The notes under the pieces are model-generated. The model was not told the DNA's origin, ran no database searches, and was given only the letters and a program-made list of their open reading frames with translations. A DNA stretch of 11,942 bases from JBEKYH01 sp049511115 (lineage in GTDB: Bacteria > Planctomycetota > Phycisphaerae > Tepidisphaerales > Tepidisphaeraceae). The translations under genes and the position numbers were made by a program. The stretch spans positions 1 through 11,942 of the forward strand of contig JBEKYH010000111.1 in assembly GCA_049511115.1 (NCBI GenBank), read 5' to 3'. How positions within the stretch are numbered: position 1 is the first letter of the stretch; every line of letters starts with the position of its first letter. Positions 6,377 to 11,942 of this stretch are shown piece after piece.

Positions 6377-7813
6377 TTAGCCCCCGACGATCACTTGCCA
6401 GGCCTGCCGAATTGAATCAGGCAATCCGTAAATGTCCATGGCCGTGATCAGAATCGCGCTGGTCCATCCGGTGATGAGCAGGAACCACCCCAGCTTCCAC
6501 TTTCCCATGCGCCGCCGTGAAGACGTGAAGTGCAACAGCGGGAACATGGCTAGCGGCAACTGAAGGGCCAGCACCACCTGACTCAGATTGAGCAAATCAT
6601 TGACGCTGCTGTTCCCGCGGACGCCAATGATAAAGATCGCCGGCAAAATGGCCAATCCCCGCGTCAGCACGCGGCGCAGCCACGGCGCGATCCGCCAGTG
6701 CATGAATCCTTCCATCACCACCTGCCCCGCCAATGTGCCCGTGATGGTGCTTGCCTGCCCGCTGGCCAGCAGCCCGATCGCGAATAGAAAGCTCGCCGCG
6801 ACGGTTCCCAGCAGCGGCGCCAACGTGAGATAGGCGACGCGAATCCAGTCTGTGTTCGCGTCAAAGACGTACGTTTGCCCGCCCGAAACCGCGCTGCTCT
6901 TGCCGTAGAACACCATCGCCGCCAACACCAAAATCGCGGCGTTGATGAAGAACGCGACCGTCAGCGCTACCGTGGAGTCAATGGTGTTAAAGCGGATGGC
7001 GGTGGCGATGGAATTGTCGTCGCGCTGCAATTGCCGGCTTTGCACGAGCGCCGAATGCAAATACAGATTGTGCGGCATCACCGTAGCGCCAATGATCCCG
7101 ATGGCCAAAAATGCCATGGTCGTCGTATCGTTGGCGTAGCCGACGCCGTGAAGCGATGGAGTGAAAAGCGCCACACCCATTTCCCTGAAACTCGGCTGCG
7201 TCTGCGGCAGGACAAATATTTCCAGGAGATAGCAACCGGCGATGGTGGACACCAACAAAAGAATTACCGCCTCAATCGTCCGCATTCCAAAATGCTGCAA
7301 CGCCAAAAGCAAAAGCACATCGGCGCCGGTGATAATCATGGCCCACAACAATGGAATGTGAAACAGCAGGTTTAGAGCGACCGCGCTTCCTAGCGCCTCC
7401 GCCAGATCACACGCCCCGATGGCTATCTCGCATAGCAGCCAGTTGGGCCAGCGCGTCCACTTGGGATACCAGTCGCGGCAGCACTGCGCCAGGTCCTTGC
7501 CCGTAGCCACCCCAAGGCGCGAAGCGATCACCTGCAGGAATATCGCCATCAAGCTGGCGACCCCCACCACCCACAGCAGCTTGTATTTATATTCCGCCCC
7601 GGCCGACAGATCGGTGCTCCAGTTGCCCGGGTCCATGTACCCGACGCTCACTAGCAGCGCCGGCCCGACAAACGCCCGCCACTGCCGCCAGAATCCCGAA
7701 TCCGCCCGCGGCACCGCCACCGAGCTGTGGATACCCTCCAGTGAAAGGTGGCTCACGCTGCCGGCGGACGGCGCAATCGCGGAATCCTCTTGTTCAATCG
7801 GTCGGCCTTGCAT
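6377..7813 (-). CDS. mntH: Nramp family divalent metal (Mn2+) transporter MntH
   Basis: This is a proton-coupled divalent-metal importer of the inner membrane (478 residues, against about 410 for typical MntH). A roughly 42-residue soluble N-terminal extension precedes the first membrane helix. The metal site is intact: DPGN in helix 1 (Asp61, Asn64) and GATVMPHNLYLHS in helix 6 (Ala243, Met246, His248), matching the residues known from Nramp structures. About eleven hydrophobic segments can be followed to the end (GWFLLITGWTSAILI). No in-frame ATG exists between the start and helix 1, and GAAGG lies about 7 nt upstream of the chosen ATG, so the start is fairly firm. The gene is divergent from a DtxR/MntR regulator and immediately upstream of uspA. 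Manganese as the main substrate is inferred from this context. Confidence 0.95.
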   Translation of the reverse strand: MQGRPIEQEDSAIAPSAGSVSHLSLEGIHSSVAVPRADSGFWRQWRAFVGPALLVSVGYMDPGNWSTDLSAGAEYKYKLLWVVGVASLMAIFLQVIASRLGVATGKDLAQCCRDWYPKWTRWPNWLLCEIAIGACDLAEALGSAVALNLLFHIPLLWAMIITGADVLLLLALQHFGMRTIEAVILLLVSTIAGCYLLEIFVLPQTQPSFREMGVALFTPSLHGVGYANDTTTMAFLAIGIIGATVMPHNLYLHSALVQSRQLQRDDNSIATAIRFNTIDSTVALTVAFFINAAILVLAAMVFYGKSSAVSGGQTYVFDANTDWIRVAYLTLAPLLGTVAASFLFAIGLLASGQASTITGTLAGQVVMEGFMHWRIAPWLRRVLTRGLAILPAIFIIGVRGNSSVNDLLNLSQVVLALQLPLAMFPLLHFTSSRRRMGKWKLGWFLLITGWTSAILITAMDIYGLPDSIRQAWQVIVGG

Positions 7814-7851
7814 TCTACGCCTTCAATCCTATTTGGACGCCCCACCTTCGC

Positions 7852-7869
7852 ATTTTGAATAGTCAAAAT
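7852..7869. promoter_or_regulatory. 18-bp perfect palindrome in the mntH/mntR spacer, candidate regulator operator
   Basis: ATTTTGA and TCAAAAT are exact reverse complements around ATAG. The site sits 39-56 bp upstream of the mntH ATG, where it would cover the mntH promoter. On the minus strand, TTGAAA 16 bp before TATTTT is a plausible -35/-10 pair, with the -10 at the edge of the palindrome. The sequence is unlike the E. coli MntR box, so assignment rests on position and symmetry. Confidence 0.5.
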
Positions 7870-7888
7870 AAAATTAGCGAATATTATT

Positions 7889-7903
7889 TCAATTGTCAAT
7901 TGA
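7889..7903. promoter_or_regulatory. Second palindrome in the mntH/mntR spacer, candidate operator
   Basis: TCAATTG and CAATTGA flank one central T. It lies 45-59 bp upstream of the regulator's ATG and overlaps the -35 candidate (TTGAAA, minus strand) of mntH, so one repressor bound here could control both directions. Confidence 0.45.
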
Positions 7904-7930
7904 GCGTCCCGCAGGGTATCGTTTGTGCGG

Positions 7931-7936
7931 TAAAAT
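7931..7936 (+). promoter_or_regulatory. Candidate -10 box of the DtxR/MntR-type gene
   Basis: TAAAAT (one mismatch to TATAAT) ends 11 nt before the ATG at 7948. No clear -35 or Shine-Dalgarno is seen, so the leader would be very short. Confidence 0.3.
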
Positions 7937-7947
7937 GGACGGTATAT

Positions 7948-8634
7948 ATGGCCACCAGCACCGTGGAAAATTACCTGAAACAGCTCTACATAGAGCAGCG
8001 CAATGCCGACGGGCAGATGGTCGCCGTCGGGAAACTGGCCATCGCCATGGGCGTCGTCCCCGGCACGGCCACTTCCATGGTCAAGGCCCTTTCCGATTCA
8101 GGTCTCGTCGAGTACGAGCCGCGCGGCGGCGTGCGCCTCACCCACAGCGGTCAGCAATTGGCCCTCCACGTCCTGCGCCGCCACCGCCTGCTTGAGCTTT
8201 TCCTGGTCAAAGTGCTCCACCTCGACTGGTCCGCCGTTCACGACGAGGCCGACCAATTGGAGCATGCCATCTCCGATGTTGTGCTGGAGCGCATTGACGA
8301 ACTGCTCGGCCGCCCCACCGCCGATCCGCACGGCGATCCGATCCCCACCGCCAAGGGCCACCTGCACGAGCCCGTGCGGATGTCCCTGGCTGACTGCCCC
8401 ATCGGCCCACCGCAGCAGATCGCCCGCGTCCTCGATCAAGGCCCCGAATTCCTCCAGTTCATCGAGCGCAACGGCCTCATGCCCGGCGCGAACGTCACCG
8501 TCACCCGCCGGGAACCCGCCGCCGAAGCCGTCCGCCTCCGCGTCCCGCGCCGCGACGAGGTGTCATTGGGAATGGCCGCCGCCGCCAAAATCCTCGTCGA
8601 GCCGGCCCCCGCGATAAAGAGGAATGAACGCTGA
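7948..8634 (+). CDS. mntR: DtxR/MntR-family metal-dependent repressor with C-terminal FeoA/SH3-like domain
   Basis: This is a predicted metalloregulator (228 residues) that binds operator DNA when loaded with Mn(II) or Fe(II). The winged helix spans residues 5-75. The dimerisation and metal domain covers 76-140, with RRHRLLELFLV, VHDEADQLEH and the DtxR-like HGDPIP at 128-133. A FeoA/SH3-like domain follows at about 145-218. Putative ligands His79, Glu83, His98, Glu105 and His106 are present. The position of DtxR Cys102/MntR Glu99 is Asp102, and the DtxR Met10/MntR Asp8 position appears to be Asn8. Upstream in-frame codons reach back into mntH and are rejected; the ATG at 7948 begins at the normal family N-terminus. 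Divergence from mntH indicates Mn control, hence the symbol, though iron is not excluded. The last codons (KRNER and stop) lie inside a palindromic repeat. Confidence 0.88.
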   Translation: MATSTVENYLKQLYIEQRNADGQMVAVGKLAIAMGVVPGTATSMVKALSDSGLVEYEPRGGVRLTHSGQQLALHVLRRHRLLELFLVKVLHLDWSAVHDEADQLEHAISDVVLERIDELLGRPTADPHGDPIPTAKGHLHEPVRMSLADCPIGPPQQIARVLDQGPEFLQFIERNGLMPGANVTVTRREPAAEAVRLRVPRRDEVSLGMAAAAKILVEPAPAIKRNER

Positions 8635-8747
8635 GGCGCTGAGGCGCTGAGGTAGGAAAGCGGAGGAAATCCAAATCAATTTCGTATTCTGAATTCCTCC
8701 GCATTTTCTTCCTCCGCGCCTCCGCGCCTCAGCGTTCATTCCTCTTT
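8616..8747. repeat. 132-bp palindromic repeat element (REP/MITE-like) overlapping the mntR 3' end
   Basis: The outer 24 bases of each end (8616-8639 and 8724-8747) are exact reverse complements, and similarity continues inward to about 50 bases per arm with a few mismatches. Each arm holds 8-bp tandem units: CTGAGGCG on the left, CCTCCGCG or CCTCAGCG on the right. The centre (about 8670-8693) is AT-rich and unpaired. Translation of such sequences gives the NAEARRRGG-type spurious peptides I know from many genomes, which marks this as a widespread class of non-coding repeat. The right arm runs into TTTTT, so in RNA it could also end the mntR transcript. The rest of the spacer to fabI shows nothing beyond fabI's ribosome binding site. 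Confidence 0.8.
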
Positions 8748-8855
8748 TTGCGAACAAATTGTGTATTCCGCCAAAAGCTACCTCCCGCTCCGCCTTGTTC
8801 CTCTCCCCCCCGCACACTAAGCTTTCCCCTCATCCAGCAAGACAGGAGCATTCGC

Positions 8856-9644
8856 ATGGGTCTACTCGACGGCAAGAAAGGTCTGATTCTCAACATCGCC
8901 AACGACCGGAGCATCGCCTCCTACGTCGCTGCCAACGCGGTCAAGCAGGGCGCGACTTGCGGCTTCGGCTTTTTGCCCATGGACAACCCCGAAAAGAGCG
9001 AACGCCGCGTCCGCAAGGCGATGGAGGAGCACGGCTTTGCCGGTTCGTTTCTCCATCCCTGCGATGTCAGCAGCGACGAGCAGATTGAGAAATTCTTCGC
9101 CGCCGCGCGGGAAAAATTCGGCACGATCGACTTTCTAGTGCACAGCCTCGCCTTCGCCGACCGCACCTATCTCGCCCGCGGCAAATTCCTTGCCACCCCG
9201 CGCGATGTCTTCAAGCAGGCCCTGGACATCAGCGCCTACAGCCTCATCGCCCTGGCCCGCGGCGTCGCCCCACTCATGCCCGACGGCGGATCGATCATCG
9301 CCATGACCTACCTCGGCAGCGAGCGTGCCGTGCCGGGCTATAACGTCATGGGCGTCGCCAAGGCCGCGCTGGAATCCTCCATGCGCTATTTGGCCGCCGA
9401 ACTGGGCGAACGCAAAATCCGCGTCAATACCATCTCCGCCGGCCCGGTCCGCACCCTTTCCGCCATGGCCGTCGGCGGCATCGACGAGATGTTCGAAAAA
9501 GTCGCCCAGTTTTCGCCCCTGCGCCGCAACATCGAACCTGACGAGGTCGGCAAGACCGCCGTCTACCTCCTCAGTGACCTTTCCAGCGGCGTGACCGGCG
9601 AAAATATTTTCGTCGACAGCGGCGTCAATATGGTTGGGGGCTGA
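8856..9644 (+). CDS. fabI: Enoyl-[acyl-carrier-protein] reductase (NADH), FabI
   Basis: FabI reduces trans-2-enoyl-ACP in the last step of each fatty-acid elongation round, in the cytosol. The 262-residue length equals that of E. coli FabI. It is a short-chain dehydrogenase fold: the N-terminal nucleotide region reads GLILNIANDRSIA (9-21). HSLAFA (96-101) lies at the E. coli Gly93 region, with Ala as in many other FabIs. The catalytic set is Tyr152 (TYLGSERA), Tyr162 and Lys169 (YNVMGVAK). The C-terminus (GENIFVDSGVNMVGG) is typical. The ATG at 8856 has AGGAG 7 nt upstream; in-frame codons further upstream come from the spacer and the repeat and are rejected. A manA-type gene follows after 5 nt, so the two are probably co-transcribed. 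Confidence 0.96.
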   Translation: MGLLDGKKGLILNIANDRSIASYVAANAVKQGATCGFGFLPMDNPEKSERRVRKAMEEHGFAGSFLHPCDVSSDEQIEKFFAAAREKFGTIDFLVHSLAFADRTYLARGKFLATPRDVFKQALDISAYSLIALARGVAPLMPDGGSIIAMTYLGSERAVPGYNVMGVAKAALESSMRYLAAELGERKIRVNTISAGPVRTLSAMAVGGIDEMFEKVAQFSPLRRNIEPDEVGKTAVYLLSDLSSGVTGENIFVDSGVNMVGG

Positions 9645-9649
9645 AAAAC

Positions 9650-10672
9650 GTGCCGCTCTATCCGCTGAAATTCAATCCGCGCCTGCTCGAAAAAATGTGG
9701 GCCGGCCGAAAAATCCAGACCGTCCTGGGCAAGCCCATTCCCGACGGCAAATCCATCGGTGAAAGCTGGGAACTCTACGATTTTCCGCCCGGATCATTGG
9801 ATTCCCCGACCGACTGGATCAGTGCGCAAGTCAGCAACGGTCCGTTAGCCAGCCGCACCTTGCACGAGCTGGTCATCGAATTTGGCGCCGCCCTTTATGG
9901 CGATGTTCCCCTCGTCGCCCCCCACGGCCAATTCCCCATCCTCATCAAATTCCTCGACGCGCAACAGGATTTATCCATCCAGGTTCATCCCGATCGCGCC
10001 TACGCGGCCGCTCACCCGGGCGCGTTCCTGAAAAGCGAAGCCTGGTTTATCGTGCAGAACGATCCGGGCGCGCGACTGTTCATCGGCCTCAAACCCGGAA
10101 CCACGCCCGCGCAATTCAAAGACTCCATCGCCAAGGGTCACTGCGAGCGGCTGCTCAACGAAGTCCCCGTCAAACCGGGCCAGGTCTTCTACCTCCCCAG
10201 CGGCACCGTCCATGCCGTCGGCGCCGGCATCCTCGCCGCCGAAGTGCAAACGCCCAGCGACACCACCTTCCGCGTCTACGATTTCAACCGCGTCGACCCC
10301 TCCACCGGCAAGACGCGCACGCTCCACGTCGATCAGGCGCTCGCCTGCATGCACTTCGCCCAGCAACCCGAGCGACCCACGCCGATCCCCACGACCGGCC
10401 CGCTGCATGAACCTGAAAGCCGCCTGGTAAGCTGCGAATACTTCAATCTCCAGCAGGTGCGTCTGCCGGCCGGAACCAATGATGCGATCGATACCGGCCG
10501 CCCCATCGTCTGGATCATGTTGGAGGGCCGCGCGGAAATATCTGTTGATGATCTCTCCGATCCGATTTCCTTCACGCGCGGCGACACCGTGCTTCTCCCC
10601 GCGGCGATGAACCATCCGCGCCTCAAAACCCTCACCGATTGCCTTTGGCTGGAAGTCACCTTCCCGCAATGA
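9650..10672 (+). CDS. manA: Mannose-6-phosphate isomerase, class I (short type)
   Basis: This Zn-dependent cytosolic enzyme interconverts mannose 6-phosphate and fructose 6-phosphate, linking glycolysis to GDP-mannose and polysaccharide synthesis. The protein has 340 residues on a cupin fold. Metal ligands are visible as Gln111 and His113 (SIQVHPD), Glu130 (KSEAWF) and His188 (GTVHAVGAG). The catalytic Arg lies in TTFRVYDFNR (Arg208). The N-terminus has the typical PLKFNPRLLEKMWAGR. The start is GTG, 5 nt after the fabI stop, with a GGGGG stretch at the end of fabI as possible ribosome binding site; no ATG exists until codon 16 (MWAG), which is too late. Its place between fabI and a pseudouridine synthase gene does not suggest a shared pathway. 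Confidence 0.95.
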   Translation: MPLYPLKFNPRLLEKMWAGRKIQTVLGKPIPDGKSIGESWELYDFPPGSLDSPTDWISAQVSNGPLASRTLHELVIEFGAALYGDVPLVAPHGQFPILIKFLDAQQDLSIQVHPDRAYAAAHPGAFLKSEAWFIVQNDPGARLFIGLKPGTTPAQFKDSIAKGHCERLLNEVPVKPGQVFYLPSGTVHAVGAGILAAEVQTPSDTTFRVYDFNRVDPSTGKTRTLHVDQALACMHFAQQPERPTPIPTTGPLHEPESRLVSCEYFNLQQVRLPAGTNDAIDTGRPIVWIMLEGRAEISVDDLSDPISFTRGDTVLLPAAMNHPRLKTLTDCLWLEVTFPQ

Positions 10673-10685
10673 AATAATCTCCCCA

Positions 10686-11600
10686 ATGAAACAGCGCATC
10701 CAGAAACTTCTCGCCGCCGCCGGCGTCGCATCGCGCCGCAAGGTCGAAGAGATGCTCCTCCAGGGCCGCATCTCCGTGAACGGCAAGGTCGTCACGCGCC
10801 TGCCCGTCCTGATTGAACCCGGCGTCGATAAAGTCGCTGTTGATGATGAGCCGGTTCGATTGGCCAAGTTCCGCGGCGGAGGTTCCCACGGAGGCGCTCG
10901 CGCCGAGACATCCCGCGGCGCAGCCGACCTCGACTCACGCCTCTACATCCTCCTCAACAAACCCAAAGGCGTTTACTGCACCAACGTCGCCCAGGGCGAA
11001 CAGCGCCTCGCCATCGATCTCCTTCCCCCCGGCCTCCCGCCGGTCCATCCCGCCGGCCGGCTCGACGCGCAATCCAAGGGCCTGCTCCTCCTCACCAACG
11101 ACGGCGAACTGATGAACCAACTCACCCACCCGCGCTACGGCGTTCCCAAAACTTACCGTGCCCTCGTGGACGGATTCGTCGGCCCGCAAACGCTGGATGA
11201 ACTTCAAAAGGAATTGCGCGGCGAAGAATCCGCCGGCGCCGGCGGCGCGCAGATCAAACTCGTCAATCGCTCGCGCGATAAAAGCGTCCTCGAGATCACC
11301 CTCCTCGAAGGCCCCAATCGTGAAATCCGCAAATTGCTCGCCAAAATCGGCCACAAAGTCCGCGACCTGACCCGCATCCGCATCGGCCCGCTGGCTTTGG
11401 AAGCCCTCGCCCCCGGCCAGAGCCGACTGCTTACGAGCACCGAGGTCCGCCGCCTTAGGAAATGGTCCGCTGAGCGCGCCGAATTTAAGGAAAGCGTCAA
11501 AGCCCGCCATTCGCGGGCTCGTCGTCGTCCCAGGCAGGAACAACATGAAGATTCAGAATCGCAAAACGCCGATCGTCCCGATGGTATTTACCCCGCCTGA
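10686..11600 (+). CDS. rluB: RluB/RsuA-family rRNA pseudouridine synthase
   Basis: This protein (304 residues) isomerises a specific uridine in ribosomal RNA; the target (23S as RluB or 16S as RsuA) cannot be fixed from sequence alone. An S4 RNA-binding domain occupies residues 1-58 (RIQKLLAAAGVASRRKVEEML, VNGKVV). The catalytic domain starts near 86 with YILLNKPKGVYCT, and the motif HPAGRLDAQSKGLLLLTNDG (121-140) supplies the catalytic Asp127. EGPNREIRKLLAKIGHKVRDLTRIRIGPL closes the core. Residues 61-84 are a Gly/Arg-rich insert between the domains. From about 255 on there is a highly charged Arg/Glu-rich tail like the low-complexity tails of RluB. The tail is read through a hairpin (11501-11519) and overlaps the convergent gene by 13 bp. 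There is no Shine-Dalgarno; AATAAT ends 7 nt before the ATG. Confidence 0.9.
   Translation: MKQRIQKLLAAAGVASRRKVEEMLLQGRISVNGKVVTRLPVLIEPGVDKVAVDDEPVRLAKFRGGGSHGGARAETSRGAADLDSRLYILLNKPKGVYCTNVAQGEQRLAIDLLPPGLPPVHPAGRLDAQSKGLLLLTNDGELMNQLTHPRYGVPKTYRALVDGFVGPQTLDELQKELRGEESAGAGGAQIKLVNRSRDKSVLEITLLEGPNREIRKLLAKIGHKVRDLTRIRIGPLALEALAPGQSRLLTSTEVRRLRKWSAERAEFKESVKARHSRARRRPRQEQHEDSESQNADRPDGIYPA
11501..11519 (-). terminator. Possible terminator hairpin for the minus-strand SPOR-like gene
   Basis: AGCCCGC and GCGGGCT pair perfectly over 7 bp with a 5-nt loop. On the minus strand the stem is followed by TT and then mixed sequence, so the U-tract is weak. It lies 69 bp beyond the stop of the minus-strand gene and inside the tail of the pseudouridine synthase gene. 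Confidence 0.35.
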
Positions 11601-11942
11601 CCGTTCTGCGTCGTCGCCGGCCACTTAAACCACTGCGGCTTAAACGCTTTGGCCGTCTGCGCTCCGCCTGACAAAACCGCCAGCCCCGCCTTCACCTTCG
11701 TGATGTAGTTCTCGTAATCCGCCGTCCCCGTCTTGGCAAACGGCGTCAGCCCGATCACTGCGAAATACTGCGGCGCGATCCCGGGGATGCCGTGCTCGAC
11801 CGTGCAGGGAATTTCCTTCTTCGTCATGTAGTCCATCGCCCGCAACGCGGATCGCTGATTCTCATACATGTGGATGACGACGTACCCCATGTTCACCTGC
11901 CGCGCCGGCGCCTGCACCGCACCGGCCGCGGTCGCCGGCGGC
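11588..11942 (-). CDS. SPOR-like domain protein, C-terminal part (start outside the window)
   Basis: The frame is open to the window edge and reads Pro/Ala-rich linker text (PPATAAGAVQAPARQ) before a compact domain. The domain begins NMGYVVIHMYENQRSALRAM, continues with EIPCTVEHGIPG and PQYFAVIGLTPF, and ends AKAFKPQWFKWP. The pattern of two alpha-beta units with a central CTVE strand resembles SPOR or SPOR-like domains, which bind denuded peptidoglycan, and I associate this variant with planctomycete proteins. An Ala/Pro linker implies that the missing N-terminus carries a membrane anchor or another domain. A GTG at 11917 could be read as a start but would begin within the linker, so the gene is treated as partial. 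Function is inferred only from fold-like pattern. Confidence 0.55.
   Translation of the reverse strand, partial: PPATAAGAVQAPARQVNMGYVVIHMYENQRSALRAMDYMTKKEIPCTVEHGIPGIAPQYFAVIGLTPFAKTGTADYENYITKVKAGLAVLSGGAQTAKAFKPQWFKWPATTQNGQAG

Noticed and set aside
7741..7947. 69-residue N-terminal extension of the DtxR/MntR-type protein
   Set aside because: It would overlap the mntH 5' end and the operator region; the family start matches the ATG at 7948.
8563..8817. 84-codon minus-strand frame with NAEARRRGG text
   Set aside because: It is a translation of the palindromic repeat, a known source of spurious hypothetical proteins.
8748..8855. 36-residue extension of FabI upstream of 8856
   Set aside because: The codons are spacer and repeat DNA, and AGGAG stands at the correct distance from the ATG at 8856, giving the standard 262 residues.
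9971..10867. 298-codon minus-strand frame across manA and the pseudouridine synthase gene
   Set aside because: It is antisense to two well-supported genes and has no motifs of its own; long shadow frames are common at this GC content.
10935..11546. 203-codon minus-strand frame inside the pseudouridine synthase gene
   Set aside because: It is antisense to the conserved catalytic core and repeats AG/DF-rich shadow composition.

Overview
The window looks like part of a GC-rich (roughly 60%) bacterial chromosome, most likely a planctomycete, possibly of class Phycisphaerae. This lineage call is inference. It rests on a bacterial polygalacturonase, a short SPOR-like protein of a type I associate with planctomycetes, sparse Shine-Dalgarno sites, and palindromic GC-rich repeats between genes. 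No plasmid, phage or insertion-sequence genes are visible, and there is no CRISPR array, rRNA or tRNA that I can recognise.

Layout. Positions 1-921 (+) hold the C-terminal part of a GH28 polygalacturonase-type enzyme. Positions 983-1734 (+) hold an AbiEi/DUF6088-like antitoxin overlapping a toxin gene that is broken off after 40 codons. Positions 1777-5131 (-) hold three housekeeping genes in one direction: rarA (replication-linked AAA+ ATPase), 5-formyltetrahydrofolate cyclo-ligase, and a membrane-anchored LysM L,D-transpeptidase. Positions 5268-5943 (+) hold a SUKH/SMI1-like protein and a 52-codon unrecognised ORF. Positions 5959-8634 are a metal-homeostasis locus: mntH and a universal stress protein gene, 1 nt apart, on the minus strand, and a divergent DtxR/MntR-type regulator on the plus strand. 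The AT-rich spacer between them carries two perfect palindromes that are good operator candidates. Positions 8616-8747 are a 132-bp palindromic repeat whose left arm contains the last codons and the stop of the regulator gene. Positions 8856-11600 (+) hold fabI, manA and an RluB/RsuA-type pseudouridine synthase, closely spaced. Positions 11588-11942 (-) hold the C-terminal part of a SPOR-like protein, convergent with the pseudouridine synthase and overlapping it by 13 bp.

How the genes work together. The clearest functional unit is the Mn(II) module: the regulator should sense metal and repress mntH-uspA, and probably itself, through the palindromes. The fabI-manA-pseudouridine synthase run is a compact housekeeping group without an obvious shared pathway. 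The antitoxin/toxin remnant and the SUKH protein are the only accessory-type genes.

I see no convincing wholly new system. The points most worth checking are the decayed AbiE-like pair, the recurrence of -10-like boxes 7-11 nt before start codons (possible leaderless mRNAs), the three alternating half-sites upstream of the cyclo-ligase gene, the unusual metal-site residues of the regulator, and two palindromic repeats that supply the ends of coding sequences.
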